A stretch of DNA of 64,000 bases from Melioribacter sp. (GCA_020723965.1 DYHW01000001.1:668587-732586), one strand, 5' to 3'. Positions 7,730 through 17,000 are shown, counted from the stretch's first letter. The notes: a model not told the origin generated them from the letters alone. A program made the numbers and translations.

Positions 7730-8497
7730 ATGAAAGATAGTTTCAAAATAATAATCGTATTCTTTTTTTCTTTACTAATCAGTCTAAATACTTTTGCTCA
7801 AAACGATATGGAATCTAGTGCAGCTAAAGCTTATAACGAAGGCAATAAACTTTTAAAAGCCGGCGATTATGAGGGCGCTGCAAAACAATATAAAGAAGGA
7901 TTAAAAACTTCAAAAGATTATAGAATTTATTATCAGCTTGGCGTTACTCTAAAAAAACAGGGCAAGTCTCCCGAAGCTGAAGAAGCATTCCGCTCTTCCA
8001 TTCAGAGTAATCCTAACTTCGATATTGCATATAATGGATTAGGTGGAATTTATTTTCAAGAAGGGAAGTATGCCGAAGCGGCAGAAGCTTTTAAGAAATT
8101 TGAACAATTGACAGAAAAAAAATCTTTAAAAGATCAAGCAAAAGAATATGTATCCCGCTCATTAGTTAAATTGGGTGAAAATGCTAAGAAAGAGGGTAAT
8201 TATTCTAAAGCTTTAGAGTACTTGAACGAAGCAACTAAATACTCGGAACTTGATGCAGCGTATGTAATGTTATCAATCACACATTACGAAAATGGAGATT
8301 ATGATAAAACTCTTGCTGTCGCTGATCAAGTTTTAAACATCAAAACAAGCAGATTAAAGGGCGCAGCTTATTATTATAAAGGAATGGCTTTCAAACAAAA
8401 ACAAGATATAGAGAAAGCAAAACAATTCTTTGAAGAATCGAAGAAAGATCCGCAATACAAACGTCTTGCTGAATACGAACTGAATCTGCTAAAGTAA
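7730..8497 (+). CDS. Exported TPR-repeat protein
   Basis: 255 residues with a signal peptide (cleavage near TFAQN), then tandem tetratricopeptide repeats, about six units. Clear units include AYNEGNKLLKAGDYEGAAKQ, AYNGLGGIYFQEGKYAEAAE and AAYVMLSITHYENGDYDKTL. Probably periplasmic and protein-binding. It is monocistronic: the tRNA precedes it and a terminator follows. No specific partner can be named. Confidence 0.8.
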   Translation: MKDSFKIIIVFFFSLLISLNTFAQNDMESSAAKAYNEGNKLLKAGDYEGAAKQYKEGLKTSKDYRIYYQLGVTLKKQGKSPEAEEAFRSSIQSNPNFDIAYNGLGGIYFQEGKYAEAAEAFKKFEQLTEKKSLKDQAKEYVSRSLVKLGENAKKEGNYSKALEYLNEATKYSELDAAYVMLSITHYENGDYDKTLAVADQVLNIKTSRLKGAAYYYKGMAFKQKQDIEKAKQFFEESKKDPQYKRLAEYELNLLK

Positions 8498-8506
8498 TTT
8501 TTATTA

Positions 8507-8540
8507 AAGCCCTTCTTAACAAGGGCTTCTTTATTTATTA
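8507..8540 (+). terminator. Rho-independent terminator after TPR gene
   Basis: Perfect 8-bp stem AAGCCCTT (8507-8514) / AAGGGCTT (8521-8528) with a 6-base loop, followed by a T-rich tract. Confidence 0.85.
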
Positions 8541-8953
8541 TCTTACCTCGGCATAAAAATAATTTTATCCAAAGGAGCTTTCCGAAATGTTTATACCATT
8601 GCGTTCTCTAGCTCAGTACGATTTTCGGAAAGATGTTTTCTTTTCTCAAGTAAAGTCAAATATCATTACGTAAGGTGAGTTAATAAAATTATACTACCAA
8701 TACATTGCCCCTTTGACTTACAACTATGTAGGATTAGAATGTTGGTTGATCAATATAAATACAAGTTAAAAAAGCTCCGTTAGGAGCGGCATAATATCAT
8801 TAAGAGATACATAAGCGCAAAGTCAGAGCACTCATAACCACATCTTTTTTTAGTTATTCCTTCCAAAACAAACACCAAAACGAAATCTATTTTTCTAAAT
8901 TCAGCGTCAAACCTTTCTCTCAATAAAAGGAGAGGGAAAACTGTCAAACTTTT
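8541..8953. other. Intergenic region with a distant inverted repeat and a possible tiny ORF
   Basis: No conventional gene. There is a perfect 10-base inverted repeat CTTTCCGAAA (8578-8587) / TTTCGGAAAG (8623-8632) enclosing 35 bases. An AAGGAG site at 8572-8577 precedes an ATG at 8587 that opens a 28-codon frame ending at 8673; its start codon overlaps the left arm of the repeat. The product would be short and mostly polar with no recognisable features. This may be a structured RNA, a leader peptide or chance. A separate short palindromic repeat lies at 8774-8787. Confidence 0.35.
8774..8787. repeat. GCTCC-GTTA-GGAGC palindromic repeat unit
   Basis: Short hairpin GCTCC (8774-8778) / GGAGC (8783-8787) followed by GGCATAAT. 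It resembles a dispersed intergenic palindrome often seen in Bacteroidetes/Chlorobi-type genomes (GCTCCGTAGGAGC with a following GGCATATT). Only one copy is visible here, so the family assignment rests on memory of that pattern. Confidence 0.45.
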
Positions 8954-10504
8954 TTAATTCATTTCTCTCTTTTTCCACGCTGTGTGAATGAGCCAAAAGA
9001 TTGCCAGAAGTATGGTAAGCATGAATATTCTTGCCCCCCAGATATAAGGAACATTCACGGGGTCAACATTTTTAAGCATCAGAATCGGTAATGCATCATT
9101 CATAAACCACCAGATCATAACAATCAATAATACAACAGGCGTAATGTATTTCATAATATAATAGAATATGCGTGGGATTCTAATATCGCCCCCATCATTC
9201 ATTTCTATCCAAGCTTTATCAGCGCCAAAAACCCACATGAATAGAATAGTTTCGATCAATGCAAAAACAACTAAGCCAAAAGTTCCAGCCCAGTAATCCA
9301 TTTCATCAAGAAATCCGAACTTTAAAAAGAAAATAACAAGTTGAACAGAGACCAATACGACAGCTCCTAAAGTAGCAACCGCTTTTCTTCTGCTCATTCC
9401 AAATTCGTCCTCTAACAAAGCTACAACCGGCTGCCCCATAGCTACTGAAGAAGTTATTCCAGCAAAAAATAAAAGCAAAAACCAAAGAAAACCAAAAAAT
9501 TCTCCAAAAGGAATTCTTTCAAAAACGAGCGGCATAGAAGCAAATCCAAGATCGAATGCGCCCCCTTTAGCCATAGCTGTTGTTGTAGTAATGCCAAAAA
9601 ATGCTACTGCAATTGGAATTGCGATTGAACCGCCGAGAACAACTTCTGCAAATTCATTTGTAGTGGATGTTGATAACCCTGAAAGCGTAATATCGTCTTT
9701 TGGTTTTACGTAACTTGCATAAGCGTGTATTGTTCCCATTCCAACAGAAAGAGTAAAAAAGATCTGTCCGGCTGCAGCAAGCCAAATTTTAGGATCTCCT
9801 AATTTTGAAAAATCGGGGTTCCAGATAAATCCAAATCCATTCGAAACTGAATTTTCAGGTATTGATGGATCTGGTGTGCCGAGTGTAATTACTCTTATTG
9901 CAATAATTACTGCGAAGATAAATAATGCGGGCATAGCAATCTTTGCAAGTTTCTCTATACCTTTTGAAATTCCTTTATAAAGAACCCAGAAATTCAAAAA
10001 GAAAGTAATTAGCATAAAAAGATACGCTAAAGTGATCCCTTCAAAATAGGGCGTTTCGATTCGTCCTTGATATCCGTAAAGAAAATTTTTCATTTCAGTA
10101 AAACTTTCTAACCCAAAATAAGTTTTAGTGATAGAGAAAAAGCTGTATGCGAGTGTCCACGATTCAATGTAAGTATAATATATCATTATTATAGTAGAAA
10201 CGAACAAACCGAGTGCGCCAAAATATTTTGCAGCTTTATTTTTCCATAACATATCGAACATTCCGGGCGCGCTGCCGTGCCGGAATTTTCCGCCGTGTCT
10301 TCCAATTCCCCATTCGATCCACATCAAAGGAATTCCAAGAATTAAAAAGAAGATGAAATAAGGAATCATAAAAGCGCCGCCGCCGTTTGATGCAGCTTGA
10401 ACCGGGAAACGTAAAAAATTTCCAAGCCCTACTGCGTTACCCGCAACTGCTAAAATTAAACCGATGCGGCTGCCCCATTGCTCACGTTCATTATTGTTCG
10501 GCAT
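8954..10504 (-). CDS. Sodium-dependent transporter, NSS/SNF family
   Basis: Inner-membrane Na+-coupled symporter of the neurotransmitter:sodium symporter family, likely for amino acids. About 516 residues with about 12 membrane segments. The N-terminal signature WGSRIGLILAVAGNAVGLGNFLRFP contains the TM1 unwound sodium/substrate site. A longer frame extends to 10567, but the ATG at 10504 is preceded by GGAGAG at a suitable distance and gives the usual MPNNNEREQWGSR start, so I chose it. The promoter side overlaps a duplicated segment (10528-10566). Substrate unknown. Confidence 0.93.
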   Translation of the reverse strand: MPNNNEREQWGSRIGLILAVAGNAVGLGNFLRFPVQAASNGGGAFMIPYFIFFLILGIPLMWIEWGIGRHGGKFRHGSAPGMFDMLWKNKAAKYFGALGLFVSTIIMIYYTYIESWTLAYSFFSITKTYFGLESFTEMKNFLYGYQGRIETPYFEGITLAYLFMLITFFLNFWVLYKGISKGIEKLAKIAMPALFIFAVIIAIRVITLGTPDPSIPENSVSNGFGFIWNPDFSKLGDPKIWLAAAGQIFFTLSVGMGTIHAYASYVKPKDDITLSGLSTSTTNEFAEVVLGGSIAIPIAVAFFGITTTTAMAKGGAFDLGFASMPLVFERIPFGEFFGFLWFLLLFFAGITSSVAMGQPVVALLEDEFGMSRRKAVATLGAVVLVSVQLVIFFLKFGFLDEMDYWAGTFGLVVFALIETILFMWVFGADKAWIEMNDGGDIRIPRIFYYIMKYITPVVLLIVMIWWFMNDALPILMLKNVDPVNVPYIWGARIFMLTILLAIFWLIHTAWKKREMN

Positions 10505-10527
10505 GCAAACTCTCCAGATTTGTGATT

Positions 10528-10793
10528 GTATGAAAAGAAAAAATTTTTGCAAATATCTAATAATCAAAAAAGAATAGCAACAATAAACTTAATTGAGACA
10601 GCCAAGAAAAATATTGTAGAGCGAAATTTATTTCGCTTAATTATGCAAACAGTCCAAACTTTGTCTCATGGGCGCTGACTTAACTATTTGTTTATACGGT
10701 GTTGTTTAAGCGAGATGTCCAAAAGACCCCTTTGGGAAATCTTGCTCTACAATTGGTATGAAAAGAAAAATTTTTGCTGATATTCAACAATCA
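10528..10793. repeat. Direct duplication flanking a palindromic insert upstream of the transporter
   Basis: A segment of about 38 bases immediately upstream of the NSS gene (10528-10566, beginning GTATGAAAAGAAAAA) recurs at 10756-10793 with about seven differences. Between the copies lies an element bounded by 10-base inverted repeats (see 10613-10753). This looks like a duplication of the 5' flank that accompanied or preceded insertion of a repeat. Confidence 0.55.
10613..10753. repeat. MITE-like element with inverted ends
   Basis: 141-base segment with perfect 10-base inverted ends ATTGTAGAGC (10613-10622) and GCTCTACAAT (10744-10753). An internal hairpin GCGAAAT/ATTTCGC occupies 10621-10636. 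A second imperfect stem lies near 10718-10736 (CCAAAAG against CTTTGGG). No coding capacity. It is probably a dispersed non-autonomous repeat. Confidence 0.5.
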
Positions 10794-11307
10794 TCTTTCA
10801 GAGGCAATATTTTTTTTGAGTTGCAGAAAAGATTTTCTTGTTATACTTCTCAAAACATCTGAGAAATTGATTTACAGTGTAGTTAAATTCATTTGCAAGG
10901 GGGGCGGATAAAAACTATTTTTCTAAAACTTCAACGCGGAGAACTAAACGAAACCACAAAGTTCGCAGAGGATATTGTGGCATAGACTTCACTATGTGAA
11001 AGTTTTTTCCCAAAGGGATAGATGCCTAAGAACCATCCTTTAAAAAGGTCTTGCTTTCTTAATTTTCCGGCAACAAAATACCTTATTGCTATCGGGAAAA
11101 TTTTCTTTTTTTTAAAAAATATTAAGATTTTTCTTGACAATGACCTACCATCCGATTAAGTTACATACAGTTTCCAGCCGAAATAATAAATTCTTGTCAG
11201 AAAGGGTTATTTTATTTTTAGTAAATACTTAAAAGTAGAAAACCGATTACATGGAAATCAGAGCCAGCCATTCAGATTTGCAAGTTTATAATTCCTTAGG
11301 AGGATGC
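10794..11307. other. Non-coding repeat-like region before the T9SS protein
   Basis: No credible gene. The stretch 10926-11050 includes ACGCGGAGAACT and ACCACAAAGTTCGCAGAGG, resembling dispersed CGCAGAG-type intergenic repeats seen in many bacterial genomes. A 69-codon open frame on the minus strand at 10931-11140 overlaps this repeat and has no ribosome site. The strong AGGAGG at 11298-11303 belongs to the next gene. Confidence 0.5.
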
Positions 11308-13797
11308 ATGAAAAACAAATTAACCATTTTCGCATCGATTATCTTTCTCAGTTTAAACGTAATCTTTGCTCAAGCTCCTGCAGTTTCACCTCTTGATGGT
11401 GCAACTGGAGTAGCTCAGTCTACTACAACTTTTACGTGGACTGATTTACCTGTAGGTTCAAATCCGAATAGATATGATTTCGAGATTTACACCGATGCAG
11501 GCTACACAATACCATTAGAAGCTGGTCAGACAGATATTGTTGGTACTTCTGCAACTATTGTAACAGCGCTTGCTTTCAACACTACTTATTACTGGCAGGT
11601 GCGTGATACTGATACAGATGATAATGGTGTTGATGATGGCGCAGGTGATAATGGCCCTTATGCACAATTTTCATTCACAACAATTCTTGCAGCGCCATCT
11701 TTAACTGCTCCTGCTAATCTTGCTGCCGGCGTAACTATAGTTCCAACGTTTACATGGAGCGTGGTAACAGGCGCAGAAACATATGATCTGCAAGTTTCAA
11801 CAAGCAGCGGTTTCGGAACTACCGTTATTTCACAAACGGGGTTAGCTTCCGCATCATATTCGGTTACAACAGCAAATCAACTTTCTAACAGCATAACATA
11901 TTATTGGCGAGTTAGAGCTGTTAGAGCATCAGCACCGGCGTCAACGAGCGATTGGTCATCTTCGCGGGTATTTGTAACCGTTGCTTCTGCTATGCCTTAT
12001 CTTACTGTTCCTGCTAATGGCAGCACAATTACAGGCAGTATGATTTTCTTTTCGTGGTGGACAACAAATTTAGGCGGGTTATATGATCTACAAATTGACG
12101 ATGCCGCTGACTTTTTAACACCAATACAAACATTCTCTAACATACTTTATACAAATTATTATTGGACTCACACCGGGTTAACGCCTGGCAACACTTATCA
12201 TTGGCGGATTATTTCGAAAACTAACCTGGGAGTAATAGCAAATTACTCTGCTACGCGTACATTTATAGCGCCTGGGCTGCCAACTGTTACAAGATCTTAT
12301 CCAATTGGCGGTGTAACTGTTTACACAACAGCGCCAACATTATTTTGGTATACAGGCACATTTTTTTCCGGACAATATCAAGTACGTTATAGAGAGAGTA
12401 CTGGTGCATATCCTGGCGTGCCTCAAGTTACAACAAGCGATCAATTTACCAACTTAACTGGTTTGACAGAGGGAGTAACTTATTATTGGCAGGTGCGTTC
12501 AACCGATGGCGTTAATTTCGGTAATTGGTCTGTTGCTGGTGATTCGAGTTTTGTTATTTATGGCGGTATTGCCACTCCGGTTGTACCATTTCCTTCTTTC
12601 CCAACCAACGGAGTAACTGTTTATAGTAATCCGCCAACATTTTTCTGGTATCTTGGCACGTGGGCGCCAGGTCTTCAATTCGAAGTTCAATATGCTCTCG
12701 ACAATACTTTTAGCACAGGATTAGTTACATTGCCGTTAACATCAGATTTATTTGCAACGCCTGCTGCGTCATTAACCGCCGGCACAACATATTACTGGCG
12801 TGTAAGATCTTATAATGGGTCTACTTTTTCGGCTTACTCAACAGCAGCAAATTTTGTTACAAGTTCGGTTGCTGTTCCTACTCCTACTCCTTCTTGGCCA
12901 ATAGGCGGGGCAACTGTATATGAATTAGCTCCAACTTTAAGTTGGTATGCTTATTCTACTGCAACATTAGAATACCAGGTAAATTACTCTGCATTTTCAA
13001 GCACAGGCGGTTCAGGCGATTTAAATCTTGGAAACACATTATCTGGTTGGACGGGCAGTTTTTCTTACGCTCTTAGCGGTTTGACCCCGGGTGTTACTTA
13101 TTATTGGCAAGTTAGGGCAAGATTAGCTTCAAGTCCGGCAACAATTTCTAATTGGTCAATAGTTGTTTCATTTACTACATCGGCAGGCGCTTTAGCGGTA
13201 ATGCCTTTGATAGGAAGCCCGAATTTTGGCCAACCGATTAACAATACTTCCGCTGTTCTTTCTTGGATAATTCCAACAAAGAGTAGTTCGCCATTAACTT
13301 ATGATTTGCAGTATTCGAAAAAAGCAGATTTGAGCGACGCTAAAACAATTAGTAACGTGCCGAAAACATTTCATCAAGTAACTGGTCTAGAGAGCGGCGC
13401 TACTTACTATTGGAGAGTAGCTTCAAAGACAAATCAAGGGTCAGTTTCAAATTATTCAGCGGTTGGATCTTTTAGAACAGGCGGTATAACGAGCGTCGAA
13501 GAGAAGAGTTCAATACCTACGCAATTTGAGCTATTGCAAAATTATCCGAATCCGTTTAATCCAACTACTAAGATTTCATATTCTCTCCCGTCAAATTCAT
13601 TTGTTACAATAAAGATATATGACATGCTGGGCAGTGAAGTTAAAACGCTTATCAATAGAGAAGCAGCAGCCGGTAAAAACACTGTAGAATGGAACGGTGA
13701 TGATAATTTCGGCTATAAAGTTTCGAGCGGTACTTACATTTACAGAATTACTGCCGGTTCATTCTCGGCGTCTAAAAAAATGATTTTAATTAAATAA
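11308..13797 (+). CDS. Secreted multi-FN3-like protein with T9SS sorting domain
   Basis: 829 residues from the ATG at 11308, which sits 4 bases after AGGAGG and starts a clear signal peptide (cleavage near IFAQA); an upstream in-frame ATG at 11251 would spoil the signal peptide. The body holds about seven fibronectin-III-like modules. Each begins with a P-x-NG-x-T type turn and has a W-x-x-x strand, a YDLQVS/YEVQY strand and a TYYWRVR strand. The C-terminus carries the type A sorting domain with NYPNPFNPTT and ends in KKMILIK, so it is probably exported and attached by T9SS. No catalytic domain is visible; an adhesin or matrix role is inference. Confidence 0.88.
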   Translation: MKNKLTIFASIIFLSLNVIFAQAPAVSPLDGATGVAQSTTTFTWTDLPVGSNPNRYDFEIYTDAGYTIPLEAGQTDIVGTSATIVTALAFNTTYYWQVRDTDTDDNGVDDGAGDNGPYAQFSFTTILAAPSLTAPANLAAGVTIVPTFTWSVVTGAETYDLQVSTSSGFGTTVISQTGLASASYSVTTANQLSNSITYYWRVRAVRASAPASTSDWSSSRVFVTVASAMPYLTVPANGSTITGSMIFFSWWTTNLGGLYDLQIDDAADFLTPIQTFSNILYTNYYWTHTGLTPGNTYHWRIISKTNLGVIANYSATRTFIAPGLPTVTRSYPIGGVTVYTTAPTLFWYTGTFFSGQYQVRYRESTGAYPGVPQVTTSDQFTNLTGLTEGVTYYWQVRSTDGVNFGNWSVAGDSSFVIYGGIATPVVPFPSFPTNGVTVYSNPPTFFWYLGTWAPGLQFEVQYALDNTFSTGLVTLPLTSDLFATPAASLTAGTTYYWRVRSYNGSTFSAYSTAANFVTSSVAVPTPTPSWPIGGATVYELAPTLSWYAYSTATLEYQVNYSAFSSTGGSGDLNLGNTLSGWTGSFSYALSGLTPGVTYYWQVRARLASSPATISNWSIVVSFTTSAGALAVMPLIGSPNFGQPINNTSAVLSWIIPTKSSSPLTYDLQYSKKADLSDAKTISNVPKTFHQVTGLESGATYYWRVASKTNQGSVSNYSAVGSFRTGGITSVEEKSSIPTQFELLQNYPNPFNPTTKISYSLPSNSFVTIKIYDMLGSEVKTLINREAAAGKNTVEWNGDDNFGYKVSSGTYIYRITAGSFSASKKMILIK

Positions 13798-13813
13798 GTG
13801 TAGAGAGGGAGAA

Positions 13814-13906
13814 ATGAAAAAATTAAGCGCTTCTATCTTTATCTTATTTGTGCTGGCTGCTATAGGTCTTGCACTCTATGCTTGCCATGTAACATATTTT
13901 TCTTAA
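13814..13906 (+). CDS. Small hydrophobic peptide (30 residues)
   Basis: ATG preceded by GAGAGGGAG at good spacing, 16 bases after the stop of the T9SS gene. It encodes 30 residues: a short basic start (MKK), one hydrophobic stretch (SIFILFVLAAIGLALYA), then a cysteine and a polar end. Could be a small membrane protein or a truncated signal peptide left from a decayed exported gene. It ends 32 bases before a strong terminator, so it would be in the same transcript as the T9SS protein. No family recognised. Confidence 0.5.
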   Translation: MKKLSASIFILFVLAAIGLALYACHVTYFS

Positions 13907-13938
13907 TGAACCGAATAGGTGTTAAGAAATAGATTTTT

Positions 13939-13967
13939 AAAAGGTCGCCGATCTTGGCGACCTTTTT
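13939..13967 (+). terminator. Rho-independent terminator
   Basis: Long stem AAAAGGTCGCC (13939-13949) / GGCGACCTTTT (13956-13966) with a 6-base loop and T-run. Ends the T9SS gene plus small-peptide transcript. Confidence 0.9.
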
Positions 13968-13996
13968 GCTTTAAACCGAACGACAAATATTTTCTT

Positions 13997-15040
13997 ATGA
14001 TGAAATTTTCTTATTTACCTTATTCAATTATACTCAAGCATCAATTCAGTATTTCATACCATTCCAGAAAAAGCACGCCGGCTGTTCTGCTGAAAATCTT
14101 TTATGAAGGATATGAAGGATTTGGAGAAGCGGCGCTTCCGCCTTATCTTGAAGAGACACAAGAAAGCGTTGTAAATTTTTTTAAGCAAGCTTCTAAGACC
14201 TATTTTGAAGATATCACAGACCTGCATTCTGTTAGTCAAACTATCGATTCAATAGCCCCGGGTAATTATTCTGCAAAAGCAGCAATTGATATTGCCGTTC
14301 ATGATTTAGCAGGAAAGATTTTAAACAAACCATGTTACGCTCTTTATAATATAAAACCAGGTCAGCTTCCATTTACTTCGTTTACAATAGGGGCTGACGC
14401 TGAAGAAATGATCAAACAAAAAATTAGAGAAGCAGACGAATTCAAAATCCTCAAAATTAAACTCGGCACTAAGCACGATAAAGAGATCATAAAAACAATA
14501 CGAGAAGTAACCGGGAAACCACTTTATGTTGACGCCAACCAGGGCTGGAGAGATAAAAAATCTGCGCTTGAAATGATCGAATGGTTGAAAGGGGAAAATG
14601 TTTTGCTGGTAGAACAGCCGATGCCGAAGGAGGAACTGGATGATTTGCAATGGCTGAAAGAAAATTCTCCATTGCCTATTATTGCAGATGAATCTGTTCA
14701 ACGGTTGAACGACATCGAAAAAAATATAAACTCTTTTGACGGCATAAACATAAAATTGATGAAATGCGGAGGAATTAAAGAAGCTTATAAGATGATTATG
14801 CGCGCAAAAGAAGTTGGGTTGAAAGTTATGTTAGGATGCATGACAGAAACGTCTTGCGCTATCTCTGCGGCGCTTCAGCTTGTTCCGTTAGCAGATTATG
14901 CAGACCTTGACGGCAATCTGCTCATTTCAAACGATCCATTTTTCGCACAAACCGTAATAGAAGGCAGATTGAATCTTTCGAACAAATTAGGTTTAGGCAT
15001 AGAGCAAAAATTTAATCTTCCATTTATCGATATCTCTTAA
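13997..15040 (+). CDS. Dipeptide epimerase (enolase superfamily)
   Basis: About 347 residues, muconate-lactonizing subgroup of the enolase superfamily, probably L-Ala-D/L-Glu epimerase-like and acting on peptidoglycan-derived dipeptides. Motifs in order: the catalytic KIKLG strand (K-x-K base), metal ligands in VDANQGW, EQPMP and ADES, then NIKLMKCGGI and GCMTETS. A longer open frame reaches back to 13919 but runs through the terminator hairpin, so the paired ATGs at 13997/14000 are the likely start, although no strong ribosome site is present. Substrate specificity cannot be read from motifs alone. Confidence 0.85.
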   Translation: MMKFSYLPYSIILKHQFSISYHSRKSTPAVLLKIFYEGYEGFGEAALPPYLEETQESVVNFFKQASKTYFEDITDLHSVSQTIDSIAPGNYSAKAAIDIAVHDLAGKILNKPCYALYNIKPGQLPFTSFTIGADAEEMIKQKIREADEFKILKIKLGTKHDKEIIKTIREVTGKPLYVDANQGWRDKKSALEMIEWLKGENVLLVEQPMPKEELDDLQWLKENSPLPIIADESVQRLNDIEKNINSFDGINIKLMKCGGIKEAYKMIMRAKEVGLKVMLGCMTETSCAISAALQLVPLADYADLDGNLLISNDPFFAQTVIEGRLNLSNKLGLGIEQKFNLPFIDIS

Positions 15041-15184
15041 CAGCTCGCTTGCTCTGTTTAGATTTCACTCTTATTTGCTTATATTTTCGCCGTTAAAAAT
15101 TGAAATAGAAAAACTGATAATGAGTAAGAATTACTTTTCGAACATAGTATTTAGCGCTGCTGCAATTAAATGAAGGAAATTTGA

Positions 15185-16849
15185 ATGCTTATTAAATCGA
15201 AAATTATTTTTGTAATGATTATTCTTCTATCTTTTCAAAACTGTCAAACAAGCGTTCAAGCCGAGTCCGAAATTTTTATCCATTTCAATCAACTTGGATT
15301 TTTGCCAAATGATGTCAAAACGGCTATTGTGCTTTCATACCAAAAGTTAGATGGTAAACAGATATTCATCTTTAATTCTAAGAACAGGCAAAAAGCATTT
15401 ACCGGATATTTAACGAATAATAGAGGGCAATACGGCAGTTTCCCTTTTACTTACATTATTGATTTTTCTACACTAAAAGAAACAGGAGAATATTTTTTTC
15501 AATTCGATCAACAAAGATCTTTCACGTTTAGGATGGGTGAAAATATTTTTAACGGTTTAGCAGATTCATTGCTGCAATTTTTCAAAATTCAACGCTGCGG
15601 TTATACAGACCCATTTATGCACAGAGTTTGTCACATCTCCGATGCAACAAGCATAATTGACGGAAATAAAGTAAATGATAGAAGAGTTGATGTTACCGGC
15701 GGCTGGCACGATGCGGGCGATTATATTAAATCGCTTAACACCACAGCATACGCAACTTATATGCTCTTATTTTCGTATGAGTTTGACCCGATAAAATTCG
15801 GGTTTGATAACAATAAAAACGGCGCACCCGACATTCTTGAAGAAGCAAAGATCGGTTTGGATTGGATGCTGAGAGCTTACATCGATAAGAATAAATTTAT
15901 AACCTTAGTACAAGATATGCGCGATCACGATGTCGGCTGGCGTATGCCGGAAGATGATCCGCTCGGTTTCGACCGCCCTGCATTTGTTGGAATGGGAAAA
16001 AATTTAATCGGCATCTATTCTGCAACAATGGCGTTAGCATATCGTATTTGGCGCGATAAGTTTCAATATCCCGAGTTTGCAAATCAATGTTTAACCGCCG
16101 CACAAGATGTTTATTCAATTCGCAATATTGCTGCCGATGTTGATAGCAGCGGCACGGGCGTTTATCTCGATAAATCTTTTGAAGGCAAAATGGCGCTTGG
16201 CGCTGTTGAATTATTTATCTCTACAAATAAACAATCGTTTTTAAATGACGCTGTAACTTATGCAGATTCTGCAGATTCCGATTATTGGTGGAGCTGGGGC
16301 GATATAAATTCGCTTGCTCATTATCGCTTGGCTAAATTTATTCCCCGCTTTGCAGTGTATATTTCTAAAAACTTGGAAGAGTTCAACAAGAAGAAAAATG
16401 ATAATCTTTTTGGCAACGGCGTTTCACTTAGCTGGGGAACAAATGTTACATTACTCGGCGTAACGCTTCAAAATATTCTTTACAAAAAATTAACGAACGA
16501 TTCTAAGTATGATAGCGTTTCTGTTTTTAGCCGCGATTTTATACTAGGCAGAAATGCCTGGGGCATCAGCTTTGTTTACGGATTCGGTAAAAATTATTCG
16601 AAAAATTTCCATCATCAAATTTCATTTCTGAAAGGGAAACTGCCAGGCGGTTTTGCTGCCGGACCAGCATCGAAGGAGCTTGTAGAAAAATCAAAAATTC
16701 CTTATGATAAACCAGATCATTATGCTAAATTTCAAACCAAAGAAAGTTATTACAGAGATGATAGACAAGACTACATTACTAATGAACCGACTATAACCGG
16801 CAATGCAACGGCAATGTTTGTTTTTGGCAATTTGTCCGGCAGAAAGTGA
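15185..16849 (+). CDS. Glycoside hydrolase family 9 (endoglucanase-like)
   Basis: 554 residues, inverting beta-glucanase. It has an N-terminal signal sequence; a cysteine at position 20 could make it a lipoprotein, but the preceding residues do not form a good lipobox. Next comes an Ig-like cellulase N-domain (about 28-115, with FIHFNQLGFLP), then the (alpha/alpha)6 GH9 barrel. The catalytic-base motif is GGWHDAGDY with D176 and D179, ILGRNAWG lies further on, and the catalytic acid is E534 in YITNEPTITGN near the C-terminus. It lacks a T9SS tail or carbohydrate-binding module. Likely periplasmic or surface-attached glucan degradation; cello- versus other beta-glucan specificity is unknown. 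Confidence 0.92.
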   Translation: MLIKSKIIFVMIILLSFQNCQTSVQAESEIFIHFNQLGFLPNDVKTAIVLSYQKLDGKQIFIFNSKNRQKAFTGYLTNNRGQYGSFPFTYIIDFSTLKETGEYFFQFDQQRSFTFRMGENIFNGLADSLLQFFKIQRCGYTDPFMHRVCHISDATSIIDGNKVNDRRVDVTGGWHDAGDYIKSLNTTAYATYMLLFSYEFDPIKFGFDNNKNGAPDILEEAKIGLDWMLRAYIDKNKFITLVQDMRDHDVGWRMPEDDPLGFDRPAFVGMGKNLIGIYSATMALAYRIWRDKFQYPEFANQCLTAAQDVYSIRNIAADVDSSGTGVYLDKSFEGKMALGAVELFISTNKQSFLNDAVTYADSADSDYWWSWGDINSLAHYRLAKFIPRFAVYISKNLEEFNKKKNDNLFGNGVSLSWGTNVTLLGVTLQNILYKKLTNDSKYDSVSVFSRDFILGRNAWGISFVYGFGKNYSKNFHHQISFLKGKLPGGFAAGPASKELVEKSKIPYDKPDHYAKFQTKESYYRDDRQDYITNEPTITGNATAMFVFGNLSGRK

Positions 16850-16952
16850 TAAAAACAAACTGTTTTATTATGAAACAACTGCTGTATTTTTCTCATTTTC
16901 AGATTATTTTTTAAAAAAAATAGACTTTAAGGAACGTAATAATAAGGTTTGG

Positions 16953-16968
16953 TGGCATATTAGTTGAA
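16953..16968 (+). promoter_or_regulatory. Sigma-54-like promoter upstream of KaiC-like gene (weak)
   Basis: TGGCATATTAGTTGAA matches the -24/-12 consensus (TGGCAC-N5-TTGC) with correct GG-to-G spacing but has A instead of C in the -12 GC pair. It lies 32 bases before the start. A second, better match precedes the glycosyltransferase in the same locus. Confidence 0.35.
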
Positions 16969-17000
16969 CTTTATGCGTGTCTAAAATATCAAGGTGAAAT

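Noticed and set aside
10931..11140. 69-codon open frame on the minus strand
   Set aside because: Overlaps a dispersed CGCAGAG-type repeat, lacks a ribosome site and has no protein-like features.
11251..11307. ATG at 11251 as start of the FN3/T9SS protein
   Set aside because: The ATG at 11308 has a perfect AGGAGG and starts a clean signal peptide.
11700..13200. Repeated words in the FN3-like gene considered as a tandem repeat or CRISPR-like array
   Set aside because: They are diverged in-frame protein modules, not equal-length nucleotide repeats with spacers.
13919..13996. Extended N-terminus of the dipeptide epimerase
   Set aside because: The extension is translated terminator hairpin sequence.
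16953..16968. Treating the sigma-54-like site before the KaiC-like gene as certain
   Set aside because: The -12 element has A in place of the essential C, so it is kept only as a weak candidate.
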